A DNA stretch of 9,838 nt from positions 1 to 9,838 of the forward strand of contig JABUSD010000070.1 of the NCBI GenBank assembly GCA_021442845.1, given 5' to 3'. The DNA comes from Holdemanella sp. (GTDB taxonomy: Bacteria > Bacillota_I > Bacilli_A > Erysipelotrichales > Erysipelotrichaceae). A program made the position numbers and the translations under genes. Position 1 is the first letter of the stretch; every line of letters starts with the position of its first letter. Below the pieces are notes generated by a model. The model saw only the letters and a list, made by a program, of their open reading frames with translations. It had not been told where the DNA came from and made no database searches. Shown here one piece after another: positions 1 to 6,895 of this stretch.

Positions 1-1
1 A

Positions 2-1936
2 AACTATTATAAAGATTATAGTGGAAGCCGTACAATCTATACAGAATTCAATAATACCGATTATTTAATTGAAGGTGGTATCTATTTATACAATCCTAAT
101 GTTGGTGAATCTAGTATAATCAAAGTCGGTACAGATCTTATCGTTGATCACTATGAAGATGATTTCACAAATATTGTTGATGCAGAAACTGTCAATACTG
201 TACAGGGAACTTATTATATGGTTCTAATTAGTGAAACAGGTGAATATGTAGGGAATTATAAATGTAAAATCAAAACATGGGATTCATGGAAATTAGAAAA
301 CTACCAGAGCCATGAATATAACCGTACATATATCCTGGAAGAAGGAAAGAAATTTACGGATGATATCGATAAATTTGATTTGAACCTTTATGATTTTGAA
401 ACGGGTGACATGATGATAGGAATGTTCTATAATGGTGCCTATGTATTTGATCACTATGAAAATTTAGAAAATAGAACAATTTCCGAAGAAACGGTTTATT
501 CAAATGCTGGTTATTATCAAGCTGTATTTGTCCCTACTGAAGGAAGTAAAAATACAGGTACCTATAAGGCACAGATTGAAATTGTTTCAAAAGATGATAT
601 TACTCGTTATACATTAAGTCCAGAAAGTGAAATTCCAACTATATTCAGTAAAGGAACAACAGATCGTATCACAAACTATTTAGATGCGATGATTCTTCAG
701 ATTGAAAATACATCTACACCTAAACAGGTTGTCTATACTAGAGATGCAAGTGAATTCCTTGAATTTGCAGGATATTATCAAGGGGAAAGAAAAGTCCCTA
801 CAATTAATGTATATGCAACACCAGGAGAATATACAGCTAACTTTGTTTTGAAAGGTACAACAGTGGAAAATCCATTTGATATGTTCCGTGTTGAATTTAC
901 AATTGTTGACGGAGAAGTCGATCCAATCATTGGTAAGTGGGTTCAGGAAGATGGAAACTGGTACTACTATGATGAAAATGGAAATATGGTCGTACAGAGC
1001 TGGAAACTGATTAAGAATGTCTGGTATTACTTTGATAAAGATGGTGTCATGGTAACTGGATATTATGAAGTTAAGAATGTTCCATATTATTTCGATGAAG
1101 AAGGTGCTTTAGTGACAGGATGGAAAGAAGTCGATGGTACTTGGTATTACTTCACGGTAAATGGTGCATTAAATGGATGGCAGAAGATTAAGAATGTCTG
1201 GTATTACTTCGATAACTACATGATGTTAGAAAATACAGCCCAGGAAATTGGTTTATCGGCTTATGGATTTGATGAAAATGGAGCTATGGTTAATACAGGA
1301 TGGGCTCAGTTAGGTAAAGAAACACCAACATGGTACTATGCACAGCCAAATGGTATCCTTCTAAATGGATGGCAGAAGATCAATAATGTATGGTATTACT
1401 TTGACAACTATAAGATGTTGGAAAATACAACAAAGGAAATTGGAAATCATACATATCGATTTGATGAAAAGGGTCATATGGTAACAGGATGGTTCGAAGT
1501 AGAGGATTACTATGAAGATTCATTATGGTACTACTATGATGAAAACGGTGCTATGGTTAAAGGTTGGCAGAAGATCAAAGATGTATGGTATTTCTTCACT
1601 GAAGAAGGTATTATGTGTACAGGTGCAATTTATCTTGATGAAAATATCTATTACTTAGATGAAAGTGGTGCTTTACAGATCGGCTGGTTTGAATTGTATG
1701 ATTATTGGTTCTATTCAAATGAAAAGGGTGAACTACAAAGTACTACATGGATTGGTGATTACTATTTATGTGCTGAATATGCAATGGTTACAAGCTGTTA
1801 TGTATACAATGAAAACAATGGTAATTACTACTGGGTCGATGCAACTGGTAAATATATTCCAATCTGGACAACACAAACAAAACCAGGTGAACAGTATTGG
1901 ATATTTGACCAGCATACTGGATTCCGAATTCAATAG
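2..1936 (+). CDS. Cell-wall-binding repeat surface protein, 5' end outside window
   Basis: The frame is open from base 2 to the TAG at 1934-1936 (644 residues visible), so the Met at 218 is internal and the true start lies upstream. Residues 1 to about 310 hold roughly three copies of a beta-rich module of about 100 residues. The first two are easy to align through DHYE followed by GTYY/GYYQ and a G(N/T)YK strand; the third is more diverged. Residues about 311-644 (from base 932) are about a dozen choline-binding-type repeats with the pattern W-x-x-(I/V)-x-x-x-WYY(F/Y)D-x-x-G-x-M-x-x-G-W. In known proteins such repeats hold extracellular enzymes or adhesins on choline-bearing or other wall polymers. 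No catalytic domain, LPXTG motif or C-terminal membrane anchor is visible, so any enzymatic part would be N-terminal and outside the window. The anchoring role is inferred from the family; the ligand is unknown. A strong terminator follows 5 bp after the stop. Confidence 0.85.
   Translation, partial: NYYKDYSGSRTIYTEFNNTDYLIEGGIYLYNPNVGESSIIKVGTDLIVDHYEDDFTNIVDAETVNTVQGTYYMVLISETGEYVGNYKCKIKTWDSWKLENYQSHEYNRTYILEEGKKFTDDIDKFDLNLYDFETGDMMIGMFYNGAYVFDHYENLENRTISEETVYSNAGYYQAVFVPTEGSKNTGTYKAQIEIVSKDDITRYTLSPESEIPTIFSKGTTDRITNYLDAMILQIENTSTPKQVVYTRDASEFLEFAGYYQGERKVPTINVYATPGEYTANFVLKGTTVENPFDMFRVEFTIVDGEVDPIIGKWVQEDGNWYYYDENGNMVVQSWKLIKNVWYYFDKDGVMVTGYYEVKNVPYYFDEEGALVTGWKEVDGTWYYFTVNGALNGWQKIKNVWYYFDNYMMLENTAQEIGLSAYGFDENGAMVNTGWAQLGKETPTWYYAQPNGILLNGWQKINNVWYYFDNYKMLENTTKEIGNHTYRFDEKGHMVTGWFEVEDYYEDSLWYYYDENGAMVKGWQKIKDVWYFFTEEGIMCTGAIYLDENIYYLDESGALQIGWFELYDYWFYSNEKGELQSTTWIGDYYLCAEYAMVTSCYVYNENNGNYYWVDATGKYIPIWTTQTKPGEQYWIFDQHTGFRIQ
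1172..1558 (+). repeat. Tandem 64-65-codon super-repeat in the wall-binding region
   Basis: Two consecutive units of 192 bp (1172-1363) and 195 bp (1364-1558) are alike at DNA level near their starts. Each opens with NGWQKI, runs through NVWYYFDNY.MLENT, and ends with a second short repeat. A third, shorter unit starts at 1559 with KGWQKIKDVWYFF. This points to recent duplication of a block of two or three choline-binding repeats, not of single repeats. Confidence 0.75.
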
Positions 1937-1941
1937 CATAA

Positions 1942-1980
1942 GGCAGGTTAAACCGATGGTTTAACCGCCTTTTCTTTTTT
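1942..1980 (+). terminator. Rho-independent terminator of the surface-protein gene
   Basis: The arm GGC-A-GGTTAAACC pairs with GGTTTAACC-GCC (12 bp with one bulged A, loop GAT) and is followed by a T-rich tail at 1970-1980. It lies 5 bp after the stop codon and isolates the surface-protein gene from the transporter gene. Confidence 0.92.
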
Positions 1981-1987
1981 ATGCTAT

Positions 1988-2015
1988 TTGATTCCAATCT
2001 ATATGGTAGTATAAT
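1988..2015 (+). promoter_or_regulatory. Sigma-A-type promoter of the AEC transporter gene
   Basis: TTGATT at 1988-1993 and a perfect TATAAT at 2010-2015 are separated by 16 bp. The box ends 7 nt before the ATG at 2023, so the expected transcription start falls on or next to the start codon. This also rules out the upstream in-frame ATG at 1981, which would lie ahead of the promoter. Confidence 0.65.
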
Positions 2016-2022
2016 TTCATTT

Positions 2023-2919
2023 ATGAATGTTATAAATTTACAGTTACAGATTTTTATACTGGTTGGAATTGGATATTTCCTTTCAAAGAAAAAGATTATT
2101 TCAACAGAGACAAGAAAACAGATAGTAACCTTGATTCTGACAATTATTTATCCATGTAATATCATTCATAGCTTTCAGATGGAATTTAATATACAGATCT
2201 TAAAGGATGCCTTTATGGTTGTGTTACTTGCCTGTTTATTACAGGTGTTGATGAGTGTATTAAATCTATTTTTATATAAAGGCTTTGACGAAAGAAAGCA
2301 GGATTGCATGAAATATGGGACCATCTGTTCCAATGCGGGTTTTATAGGTATGCCAGTTGCCCAGGCATTCTTCGGAGCAAAAGGCTTGTTGTTTATGAGT
2401 GTTGCCCTGATTCCACAACGAATAGTCATGTGGTCAAGTGGTGTTGAAATCTTTTCCAAACAGAAAGGGAAGGGCATCTTTAAAAAGGTTATGACGCATC
2501 CTTGCATTGCTTCTGTCTGGATTGGTCTGATTCTTATGATCCTGCAGGTAAAGTTACCGCCTTTTCTTGATAATACCTTAACAGGACTTAGCAATTGTAC
2601 AACTTCTATGTCGATGATGTGTGTAGGAATGATTCTAGGGGAAGTGCCTGCTAGTAAGGTTATTGATAAGACAAGTCTATATTATACATGTATACGATTA
2701 ATTGGAATTCCTTTGTTAGTCTTTGGTTTATTATACTTTGTACCAGTGGATCCTGTTGTAAAGGGATTGATGGTTCTAGTTGGAGGAATGCCTTGTGGAA
2801 CAACAACCGCTATGGTTGCAGGTCAATATGGGGGTGATGATCTATTTGCCAGTCAGATTATCTTTACTTCCACTTTATTTTCATTAATTACCATTCCGCT
2901 ATTATCCATTCTGTTATAA
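2023..2919 (+). CDS. AEC-family (auxin efflux carrier-like) permease
   Basis: This 298-residue protein is strongly hydrophobic, with about ten membrane helices in two halves as in the AEC family (PF03547). Known members are secondary carriers of small organic acids or related anions; the substrate here cannot be told from sequence. Family-like segments include the SNAGFIGMPVAQAFFG stretch in the middle and the glycine/proline-rich GGMPCGTTTAM followed by a final helix ending in P and L near the C terminus. The frame is open from an ATG at 1981, but I choose 2023. The protein then begins MNVINLQLQIF directly at the first helix, and the promoter -35 and -10 boxes lie between the two ATGs. No Shine-Dalgarno sequence precedes 2023, so translation may be leaderless. 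The next gene starts 7 bp after the stop. Confidence 0.85.
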   Translation: MNVINLQLQIFILVGIGYFLSKKKIISTETRKQIVTLILTIIYPCNIIHSFQMEFNIQILKDAFMVVLLACLLQVLMSVLNLFLYKGFDERKQDCMKYGTICSNAGFIGMPVAQAFFGAKGLLFMSVALIPQRIVMWSSGVEIFSKQKGKGIFKKVMTHPCIASVWIGLILMILQVKLPPFLDNTLTGLSNCTTSMSMMCVGMILGEVPASKVIDKTSLYYTCIRLIGIPLLVFGLLYFVPVDPVVKGLMVLVGGMPCGTTTAMVAGQYGGDDLFASQIIFTSTLFSLITIPLLSILL

Positions 2920-2920
2920 T
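2912..2920 (+). promoter_or_regulatory. Extended -10 element ahead of the SGNH hydrolase gene
   Basis: TGT followed by TATAAT (2915-2920) forms an extended -10 box that overlaps the stop codon of the transporter gene. I see no good -35 at normal spacing, which extended -10 promoters can lack. Six bases separate it from the ATG at 2927. Chance occurrence in AT-rich DNA is possible. Confidence 0.4.
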
Positions 2921-2926
2921 TAGTGT

Positions 2927-3430
2927 ATGAAAATAGTTGTAATTGGCGATTCAAATGCCTATGGTTTTGATCCATATAATGGAAGATATTTAAATCCATG
3001 GCCTAAGCTTTTATCAGAATATATAAATAAAGAAGTCATCAATCATGGAATGAATGGCATGATGATATCCCATGTCAATCCAGATACATTATATGGAATC
3101 GATAAGCATGATTTAATTCTTATTCAATTGGGTACCAATGATATCTTAAATGGTTTCTTTATGGATTATATTGAAAAGAAATTGGATAAGATGATTGATA
3201 TTTTTAAAGAATATACAGTTATCTATCTGATTCCAAAAGATGTGAAAGGATTTCCATCTTTAGTCAATCTATTCCAGTCAAAATCCATGGATACAATCAA
3301 TTTGAATGAATGGGATATAGATCTTAGCTATGATGGAATTCATTTCACAGAAAGAGGACATGAACAGCTTGCTAAGTTTATTTATACTCATATTTTAGGT
3401 TATGTGACCATAAAATATGAACAAGATTGA
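2927..3430 (+). CDS. Small SGNH/GDSL-family hydrolase
   Basis: This 167-residue protein carries the SGNH blocks in order: GDSN at 7-10 with Ser9 the expected nucleophile, a Gly-containing block II (NHGMNG, 40-44), GTND at 69-72 with Asn71 for the oxyanion hole, and DGIH at 136-139 supplying the Asp136/His139 pair. The family contains esterases, lipases and carbohydrate deacetylases; the substrate cannot be predicted. It is short for the family (often 180-220 residues). There is no signal peptide or membrane segment, so it is probably cytoplasmic. No Shine-Dalgarno site precedes the ATG. The gene follows the permease by 7 bp, so it may be co-transcribed and also have its own extended -10 promoter. 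A link to the permease substrate is only a guess. Confidence 0.85.
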   Translation: MKIVVIGDSNAYGFDPYNGRYLNPWPKLLSEYINKEVINHGMNGMMISHVNPDTLYGIDKHDLILIQLGTNDILNGFFMDYIEKKLDKMIDIFKEYTVIYLIPKDVKGFPSLVNLFQSKSMDTINLNEWDIDLSYDGIHFTERGHEQLAKFIYTHILGYVTIKYEQD

Positions 3431-3456
3431 ATATAGGATAGATATTATATACAGAA

Positions 3457-3563
3457 GGAGCATTGGCTTGTAACAAATGCTCCATACTGGGTTACAATAA
3501 GACAGTTAGCCCGAAGTGAACATAAAATAACTGCTACGTTGGGTCAGGAGCAGTTATTTTTTT
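3457..3563 (+). ncRNA. Structured small RNA with terminator; tracrRNA-like candidate
   Basis: Seen directly: GGAGCATT (3457-3464) pairs with AATGCTCC (3476-3483). TTGTAAC (3468-3474) pairs with GTTACAA (3491-3497). GGGTTA (3489-3494) can pair with TAGCCC (3507-3512) using one G-U. A perfect 10-bp terminator hairpin follows at 3526-3558 with a T run. The order of parts, a segment with inverted ends TTGTAAC/GTTACAA, then ACAATAAG (3494-3501), then a short C/G segment ending in CCG and a terminator, matches tracrRNAs of type II CRISPR systems (for example the Neisseria and Streptococcus thermophilus forms, which also carry ATAAG after the anti-repeat). No cas9 or array is in the window and no convincing promoter is visible, so it may instead be a 3' UTR element of the SGNH gene or another regulatory RNA. 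The 5' end is a guess. Confidence 0.45.
3526..3563 (+). terminator. Rho-independent terminator of the structured RNA / SGNH transcript
   Basis: AATAACTGCT (3526-3535) pairs perfectly with AGCAGTTATT (3549-3558) around a 13-nt loop and runs into a T run ending at 3563. It would end the + strand transcript coming from the SGNH gene or from a separate small RNA. Confidence 0.9.
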
Positions 3564-3595
3564 CTATATATCTCTTTACAAATGAAATGAATATT

Positions 3596-3633
3596 AAAAA
3601 GGAGAATGACTAGAATAAGTCAATCTCCTTTTT
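3596..3633. terminator. Bidirectional terminator overlapping the 3' end of ispG
   Basis: AAAAAGGAGA (3596-3605) pairs with TCTCCTTTTT (3624-3633). Inside it, across an A-A mismatch, TGACT (3607-3611) pairs with AGTCA (3618-3622). Both strands end in a T run. The ispG stop codon (3610-3612) sits near the apex, so the last seven codons of ispG form one arm. It separates ispG from the convergent + strand transcript. Confidence 0.88.
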
Positions 3634-4659
3634 AAGTCTTTCGACAATCTTTTCCTGTGGCAGTTTTTCAATGACAACGCCTTTTTTGATCAATAAGCCT
3701 TCTTTTTTTCCACCGGCTATGGCAATGTCTGCATGTTTGGCTTCACCTGGTCCATTGACAACGCATCCCATAATAGCTACGGTTACTTCTTTATTGACTG
3801 TCTGTAAATATTGTTCAATTTCATTGACTACACATTCCATATCCCATGCGGTTCTTCCACATGTTGGACAGGCAATCAGATTGGGAACATTGCTGATTAG
3901 ACGGCAGTCCTTTAATAATTCCTTTACAATGGGGATTTCCTTTTCTGGGGCACCATTAACGGAAATACGAATTGTATTTCCAATGCCTTCCATAAGTAAT
4001 GTACCTAACGCAAGAGATGATTTTATGGCCGATGTCATGGTAGTTCCTGCTTCTGTTACCCCTAGATGCAATGGATAATCAAATGTTTGCGAAGCTAGAC
4101 GATAGGCTTCAATGCATAATAATGGATCGCTGGATTTAAAGGATAATACCGTATCATAGAAATCACAGTCTTCTAGTATTTCAATATGTCTTCTTGCTGA
4201 TTCAATCATTCCCTGGGCGGTTGGCTTTCCATATTTTTCATGGATATCCTTTTCTAAAGAACCGCTGTTGATTCCAATACGAATAGGAATGTGTTTTTCC
4301 TTACATGCCTTGACAACTTTTTCAACATTTTCTCTGGAACCGATATTTCCTGGATTTAAACGGATTTTATCGACACCGGATTCGATGGCTGCTAAAGCCA
4401 GTTTATAATCAAAATGGATATCCGCTACTAATGGTATATGAATCTCTTTCTGGATTTCTTTGATGGCTAGCGCATCTTCCATATCCATACAGCTGACACG
4501 GATAATTTCACATCCCATCTTTTCTAAAGTTAGGATCTGTTTAATAACTTCCTTATAATGGCTTGTCTTAATATTGCACATGGATTGGATATATACTTTA
4601 TTATTTTGACCAAGCTGTAAATCTTTTACATAGACTTTTCTTGTTTCTAATCGTTGCAT
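3610..4659 (-). CDS. ispG: 4-hydroxy-3-methylbut-2-enyl-diphosphate synthase (IspG/GcpE)
   Basis: IspG converts 2-C-methyl-D-erythritol 2,4-cyclodiphosphate to HMBPP, the next-to-last step of the MEP isoprenoid pathway, using an iron-sulfur cluster and reduced flavodoxin or ferredoxin. The 349-residue protein has the normal bacterial layout. An N-terminal TIM-barrel part includes ADIHFDYKLA and KIRLNPGNIG. A C-terminal cluster domain has CPTCGR (Cys264, Cys267) and CVVNGPGE (Cys299, Glu306), which are the expected three Cys plus Glu cluster ligands. The start is fixed by the GAAGGG ribosome site at 4665-4670, 5 nt from the ATG. The gene is monocistronic, divergent from the penicillin-binding protein gene, and ends inside a bidirectional terminator. 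The pathway product feeds undecaprenyl phosphate, the carrier for wall precursors, which fits the neighbour's role. Identification is firm. Confidence 0.97.
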   Translation of the reverse strand: MQRLETRKVYVKDLQLGQNNKVYIQSMCNIKTSHYKEVIKQILTLEKMGCEIIRVSCMDMEDALAIKEIQKEIHIPLVADIHFDYKLALAAIESGVDKIRLNPGNIGSRENVEKVVKACKEKHIPIRIGINSGSLEKDIHEKYGKPTAQGMIESARRHIEILEDCDFYDTVLSFKSSDPLLCIEAYRLASQTFDYPLHLGVTEAGTTMTSAIKSSLALGTLLMEGIGNTIRISVNGAPEKEIPIVKELLKDCRLISNVPNLIACPTCGRTAWDMECVVNEIEQYLQTVNKEVTVAIMGCVVNGPGEAKHADIAIAGGKKEGLLIKKGVVIEKLPQEKIVERLKKEIDLF

Positions 4660-4681
4660 AGGAACCCTTCTTTCTTTGGTT

Positions 4682-4711
4682 AGTATATCATTATTCTTTC
4701 TTTAATTGTAA
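4682..4711 (-). promoter_or_regulatory. Promoter of ispG
   Basis: Reading the - strand, TTTACA (complement of 4706-4711) is followed after a long 19-bp spacer (or TTACAA with 18 bp) by TATACT (complement of 4682-4687), preceded by TGA as an extended -10. The predicted start near 4675 gives a leader of only about 15 nt that just covers the ribosome site. Confidence 0.5.
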
Positions 4712-4720
4712 AAAATGATG

Positions 4721-4726
4721 TATAAT
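4721..4726 (+). promoter_or_regulatory. -10 box of the penicillin-binding protein gene
   Basis: A perfect TATAAT lies 27 nt before the TTG start. The best -35 at 17 bp spacing (TTCTTT, 4698-4703) is weak, so the promoter may need an activator or be modest in strength. It lies back to back with the ispG promoter in the 94-bp divergent gap. Confidence 0.5.
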
Positions 4727-4739
4727 GTTTAAAGACTAT

Positions 4740-4746
4740 AAGGGGG
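4740..4746 (+). promoter_or_regulatory. Ribosome binding site that fixes a TTG start
   Basis: AAGGGGG ends 7 nt before the TTG at 4754. The only nearby ATG (4747) directly abuts this site and is in another frame, so the TTG is the start. Confidence 0.8.
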
Positions 4747-4753
4747 ATGTTTC

Positions 4754-6832
4754 TTGCCTAAATTACAAAAAGAAAAACCAAAGCGTTTTTTGTATAAAAA
4801 AATTCAATATGATAAAGAAGTATCACAGCGTATATTGGTCTTATCGGGATTCATTTTTGTTGCGTTTATGATTATCTTTATTCGATTGTTCTATCTGCAG
4901 GTGATCAAACATGATAGCTATGTAGAAAAAAAGGATGATTATACAAGTATACGACAGTATGTAAGTGCACCAAGAGGGGAAATCTATGACTGCAAGGGAA
5001 GAGTGCTTGCCAAGACGGTTGTATCCCATAACATTGTCTATACTTCACCAAAGAATATGTCACAGGATGATTATTGGTTATATGCCAACCGTATTGTGGA
5101 AGTCTTTGGACTGGATGAAGAAGAATTGACAGAACGTGATAAAAAGGAAGCGTATATCACTTTTAAATCACTGCTGGATTATGATGATCCAGAATATGCA
5201 GCCAATCATCTATTAACGGAAAAGGAACAGCAGGAATATCTGTCAGGTGCCTGGGGAACCTATGCCGAAACCGTTCGATATGGACTTTTATACAATCGAA
5301 TCGGTGATGATCAGATGAAGGAAATGAAGAAGACAGAGATGAAGGCTTGTGTTATCTACCAGCGTATGATTGCCAATGCTTCTTCAGGGCAGGAAAATGT
5401 AATCCTTGAAGATATCTCTGATACAGATGTTGCCTATCTAGTGGAACATAAGACAGAGTTCCCTGGATTTGATGTTGACTTTGGGGGATGGAAAAGGGAA
5501 TATCCATATGGAGAAGCTTTAAGTGATGTCATCGGTAGCGTATCAACATCAACAGAAGGATTGCCGGTTGACTACAAAGCCTATTATCTTCAGAAAGGGT
5601 ACCAGCTGAATGCACCTGTTGGTAAATCTGGATTGGAATTTCAGTACAATGACATTTTAAGTGGAATTGCTGAAGAGAGCATTATTACATATAACTCAAA
5701 AGGACTAGCTAAAAAAGAAGTCATTCGTGAAGCGGTAAAGGGATATGATATTCATTTATCCATTGATATTGAATTGCAGGAAGAACTGGATGGAATCATC
5801 AAAACAACATTAAAGGAATATGGTGGTACGGAAAAGCGTGAAAACTTTCAGTCGCTATTCATGATTATTATGGATCCAAATGATGGTTCGGTAAAAGCGT
5901 TATCCGGATATCATATGGATCTGGAAACAAAAGAAATGACATATTATGCATCGGGTAACTATAACTCATTAATAAACCCAGGCTCATCCGTTAAGGGTGC
6001 TACGGTTTATATGGGATTGAGTGAAGGTGTCATCAAGCCAGGGGAAGTGATTGATGATAAGGTCATGAATATTGCCGGTGAAGAGTTTGGTTCGTTCAAG
6101 GAGCATGGTCTAGTCGATGATATCAAAGCCTTATCGGTATCTTCCAACGTCTATATGTTTAACATTGCGATTCGATTGGCAAAGGGTACCTATATTCCAG
6201 AACAGCCGCTGATTGTCAGTGATGTTCCGGGTACTTTGAATTTAATGCGACAGTATTTTACGATGTTTGGACTTGGAAATAAGACAGGGCTTGATGTACC
6301 AGGTGAAGTATCCGGTTATATGTCTGTATCCAGCCTTGCTGGTATGCTTCTAAACTATTCGATTGGACAGTATGATATGTATACCCCAGTGCAGATGTTA
6401 GAATATGTTTCAACGATAGCTACGGATGGTAAGATGTACCAGCCTCGTATCATGTCTTATGTAACAGAAGTTAACTCGGAACAGGTTGTAACCGAAAATC
6501 CAAAAGTACTTCGAAGTGTACTTCCTGAAAAGAATAAGGAATATTTACATCGTGTCCAGCAGGGATTCAGACATGTAGTCAGTGAAGGAAATGCAAGTTC
6601 AGCCTTGAAAGACATGAGCGTAGAAGTCGCTGGGAAGACAGGAACCGCCGAAGTACAGGAATGGACAACGGCCATGTTTGTTGGATATGCCCCATTCAGC
6701 GATCCTACAATGGCCTTTGCGTGTGCTGCACCTACATCTTCTATCAACAGTGATGAGGTTGCTGCCAATATCTGTACAACGCAGGTTGTACCTAAAATCG
6801 TACAGAAATTTTTTGAATTATATCCGCAATAA
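4754..6832 (+). CDS. Class B penicillin-binding protein (PBP2/PbpA-type D,D-transpeptidase)
   Basis: This 692-residue membrane-anchored transpeptidase crosslinks peptidoglycan stem peptides outside the membrane. A basic cytoplasmic tail precedes one membrane helix at about residues 27-49. The non-penicillin-binding module follows, with the family's RG-E-IYD-x-KG-R-LA block just after residue 70; the usual Arg of DRxG is Cys here. The transpeptidase domain has all three active-site motifs: S-S-V-K with Ser411 and Lys414, S-S-N at 463-465, and KTG at 628-630. No PASTA domains are present, which argues against a SpoVD/PBP2x type. The length and the ispG/rpmG/YqgX neighbourhood match Bacillus PbpA (PBP2A), so a role in cell elongation is likely but inferred. 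Translation starts at TTG. No terminator follows; rpmG has its own promoter 3 bp after the stop. Confidence 0.93.
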   Translation: MPKLQKEKPKRFLYKKIQYDKEVSQRILVLSGFIFVAFMIIFIRLFYLQVIKHDSYVEKKDDYTSIRQYVSAPRGEIYDCKGRVLAKTVVSHNIVYTSPKNMSQDDYWLYANRIVEVFGLDEEELTERDKKEAYITFKSLLDYDDPEYAANHLLTEKEQQEYLSGAWGTYAETVRYGLLYNRIGDDQMKEMKKTEMKACVIYQRMIANASSGQENVILEDISDTDVAYLVEHKTEFPGFDVDFGGWKREYPYGEALSDVIGSVSTSTEGLPVDYKAYYLQKGYQLNAPVGKSGLEFQYNDILSGIAEESIITYNSKGLAKKEVIREAVKGYDIHLSIDIELQEELDGIIKTTLKEYGGTEKRENFQSLFMIIMDPNDGSVKALSGYHMDLETKEMTYYASGNYNSLINPGSSVKGATVYMGLSEGVIKPGEVIDDKVMNIAGEEFGSFKEHGLVDDIKALSVSSNVYMFNIAIRLAKGTYIPEQPLIVSDVPGTLNLMRQYFTMFGLGNKTGLDVPGEVSGYMSVSSLAGMLLNYSIGQYDMYTPVQMLEYVSTIATDGKMYQPRIMSYVTEVNSEQVVTENPKVLRSVLPEKNKEYLHRVQQGFRHVVSEGNASSALKDMSVEVAGKTGTAEVQEWTTAMFVGYAPFSDPTMAFACAAPTSSINSDEVAANICTTQVVPKIVQKFFELYPQ

Positions 6833-6835
6833 ATC

Positions 6836-6864
6836 TTGTTTAAAAAAGCTACTTATGTTAGAAT
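6836..6864 (+). promoter_or_regulatory. Promoter of rpmG
   Basis: TTGTTT at 6836-6841, a 17-bp spacer, and TAGAAT at 6859-6864 preceded by TGT (extended -10). The predicted start near 6871 gives a leader of about 25 nt containing the GAGGAGG ribosome site. Confidence 0.7.
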
Positions 6865-6895
6865 ACATAAGGTATATATGTGAGGAGGACAGAAC

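Noticed and set aside
218..220. ATG at 218 as the start of the surface protein
   Set aside because: The frame is open to the left edge and the upstream residues continue the same repeated module.
1981..2022. Upstream in-frame ATG at 1981 as the start of the AEC permease
   Set aside because: It directly abuts the terminator T run, has no ribosome site, and the promoter -35 and -10 boxes lie between it and the ATG at 2023.
3431..3609. T-box or another well-known riboswitch class
   Set aside because: No T-box sequence, no consensus core of the common classes I know, and no downstream + strand gene to control.
3671..4078. 135-codon + strand frame inside ispG, and similar frames opposite the PBP and the zinc-ribbon gene
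   Set aside because: These are antisense or out-of-frame shadows of confidently identified genes, with no ribosome sites or domains.
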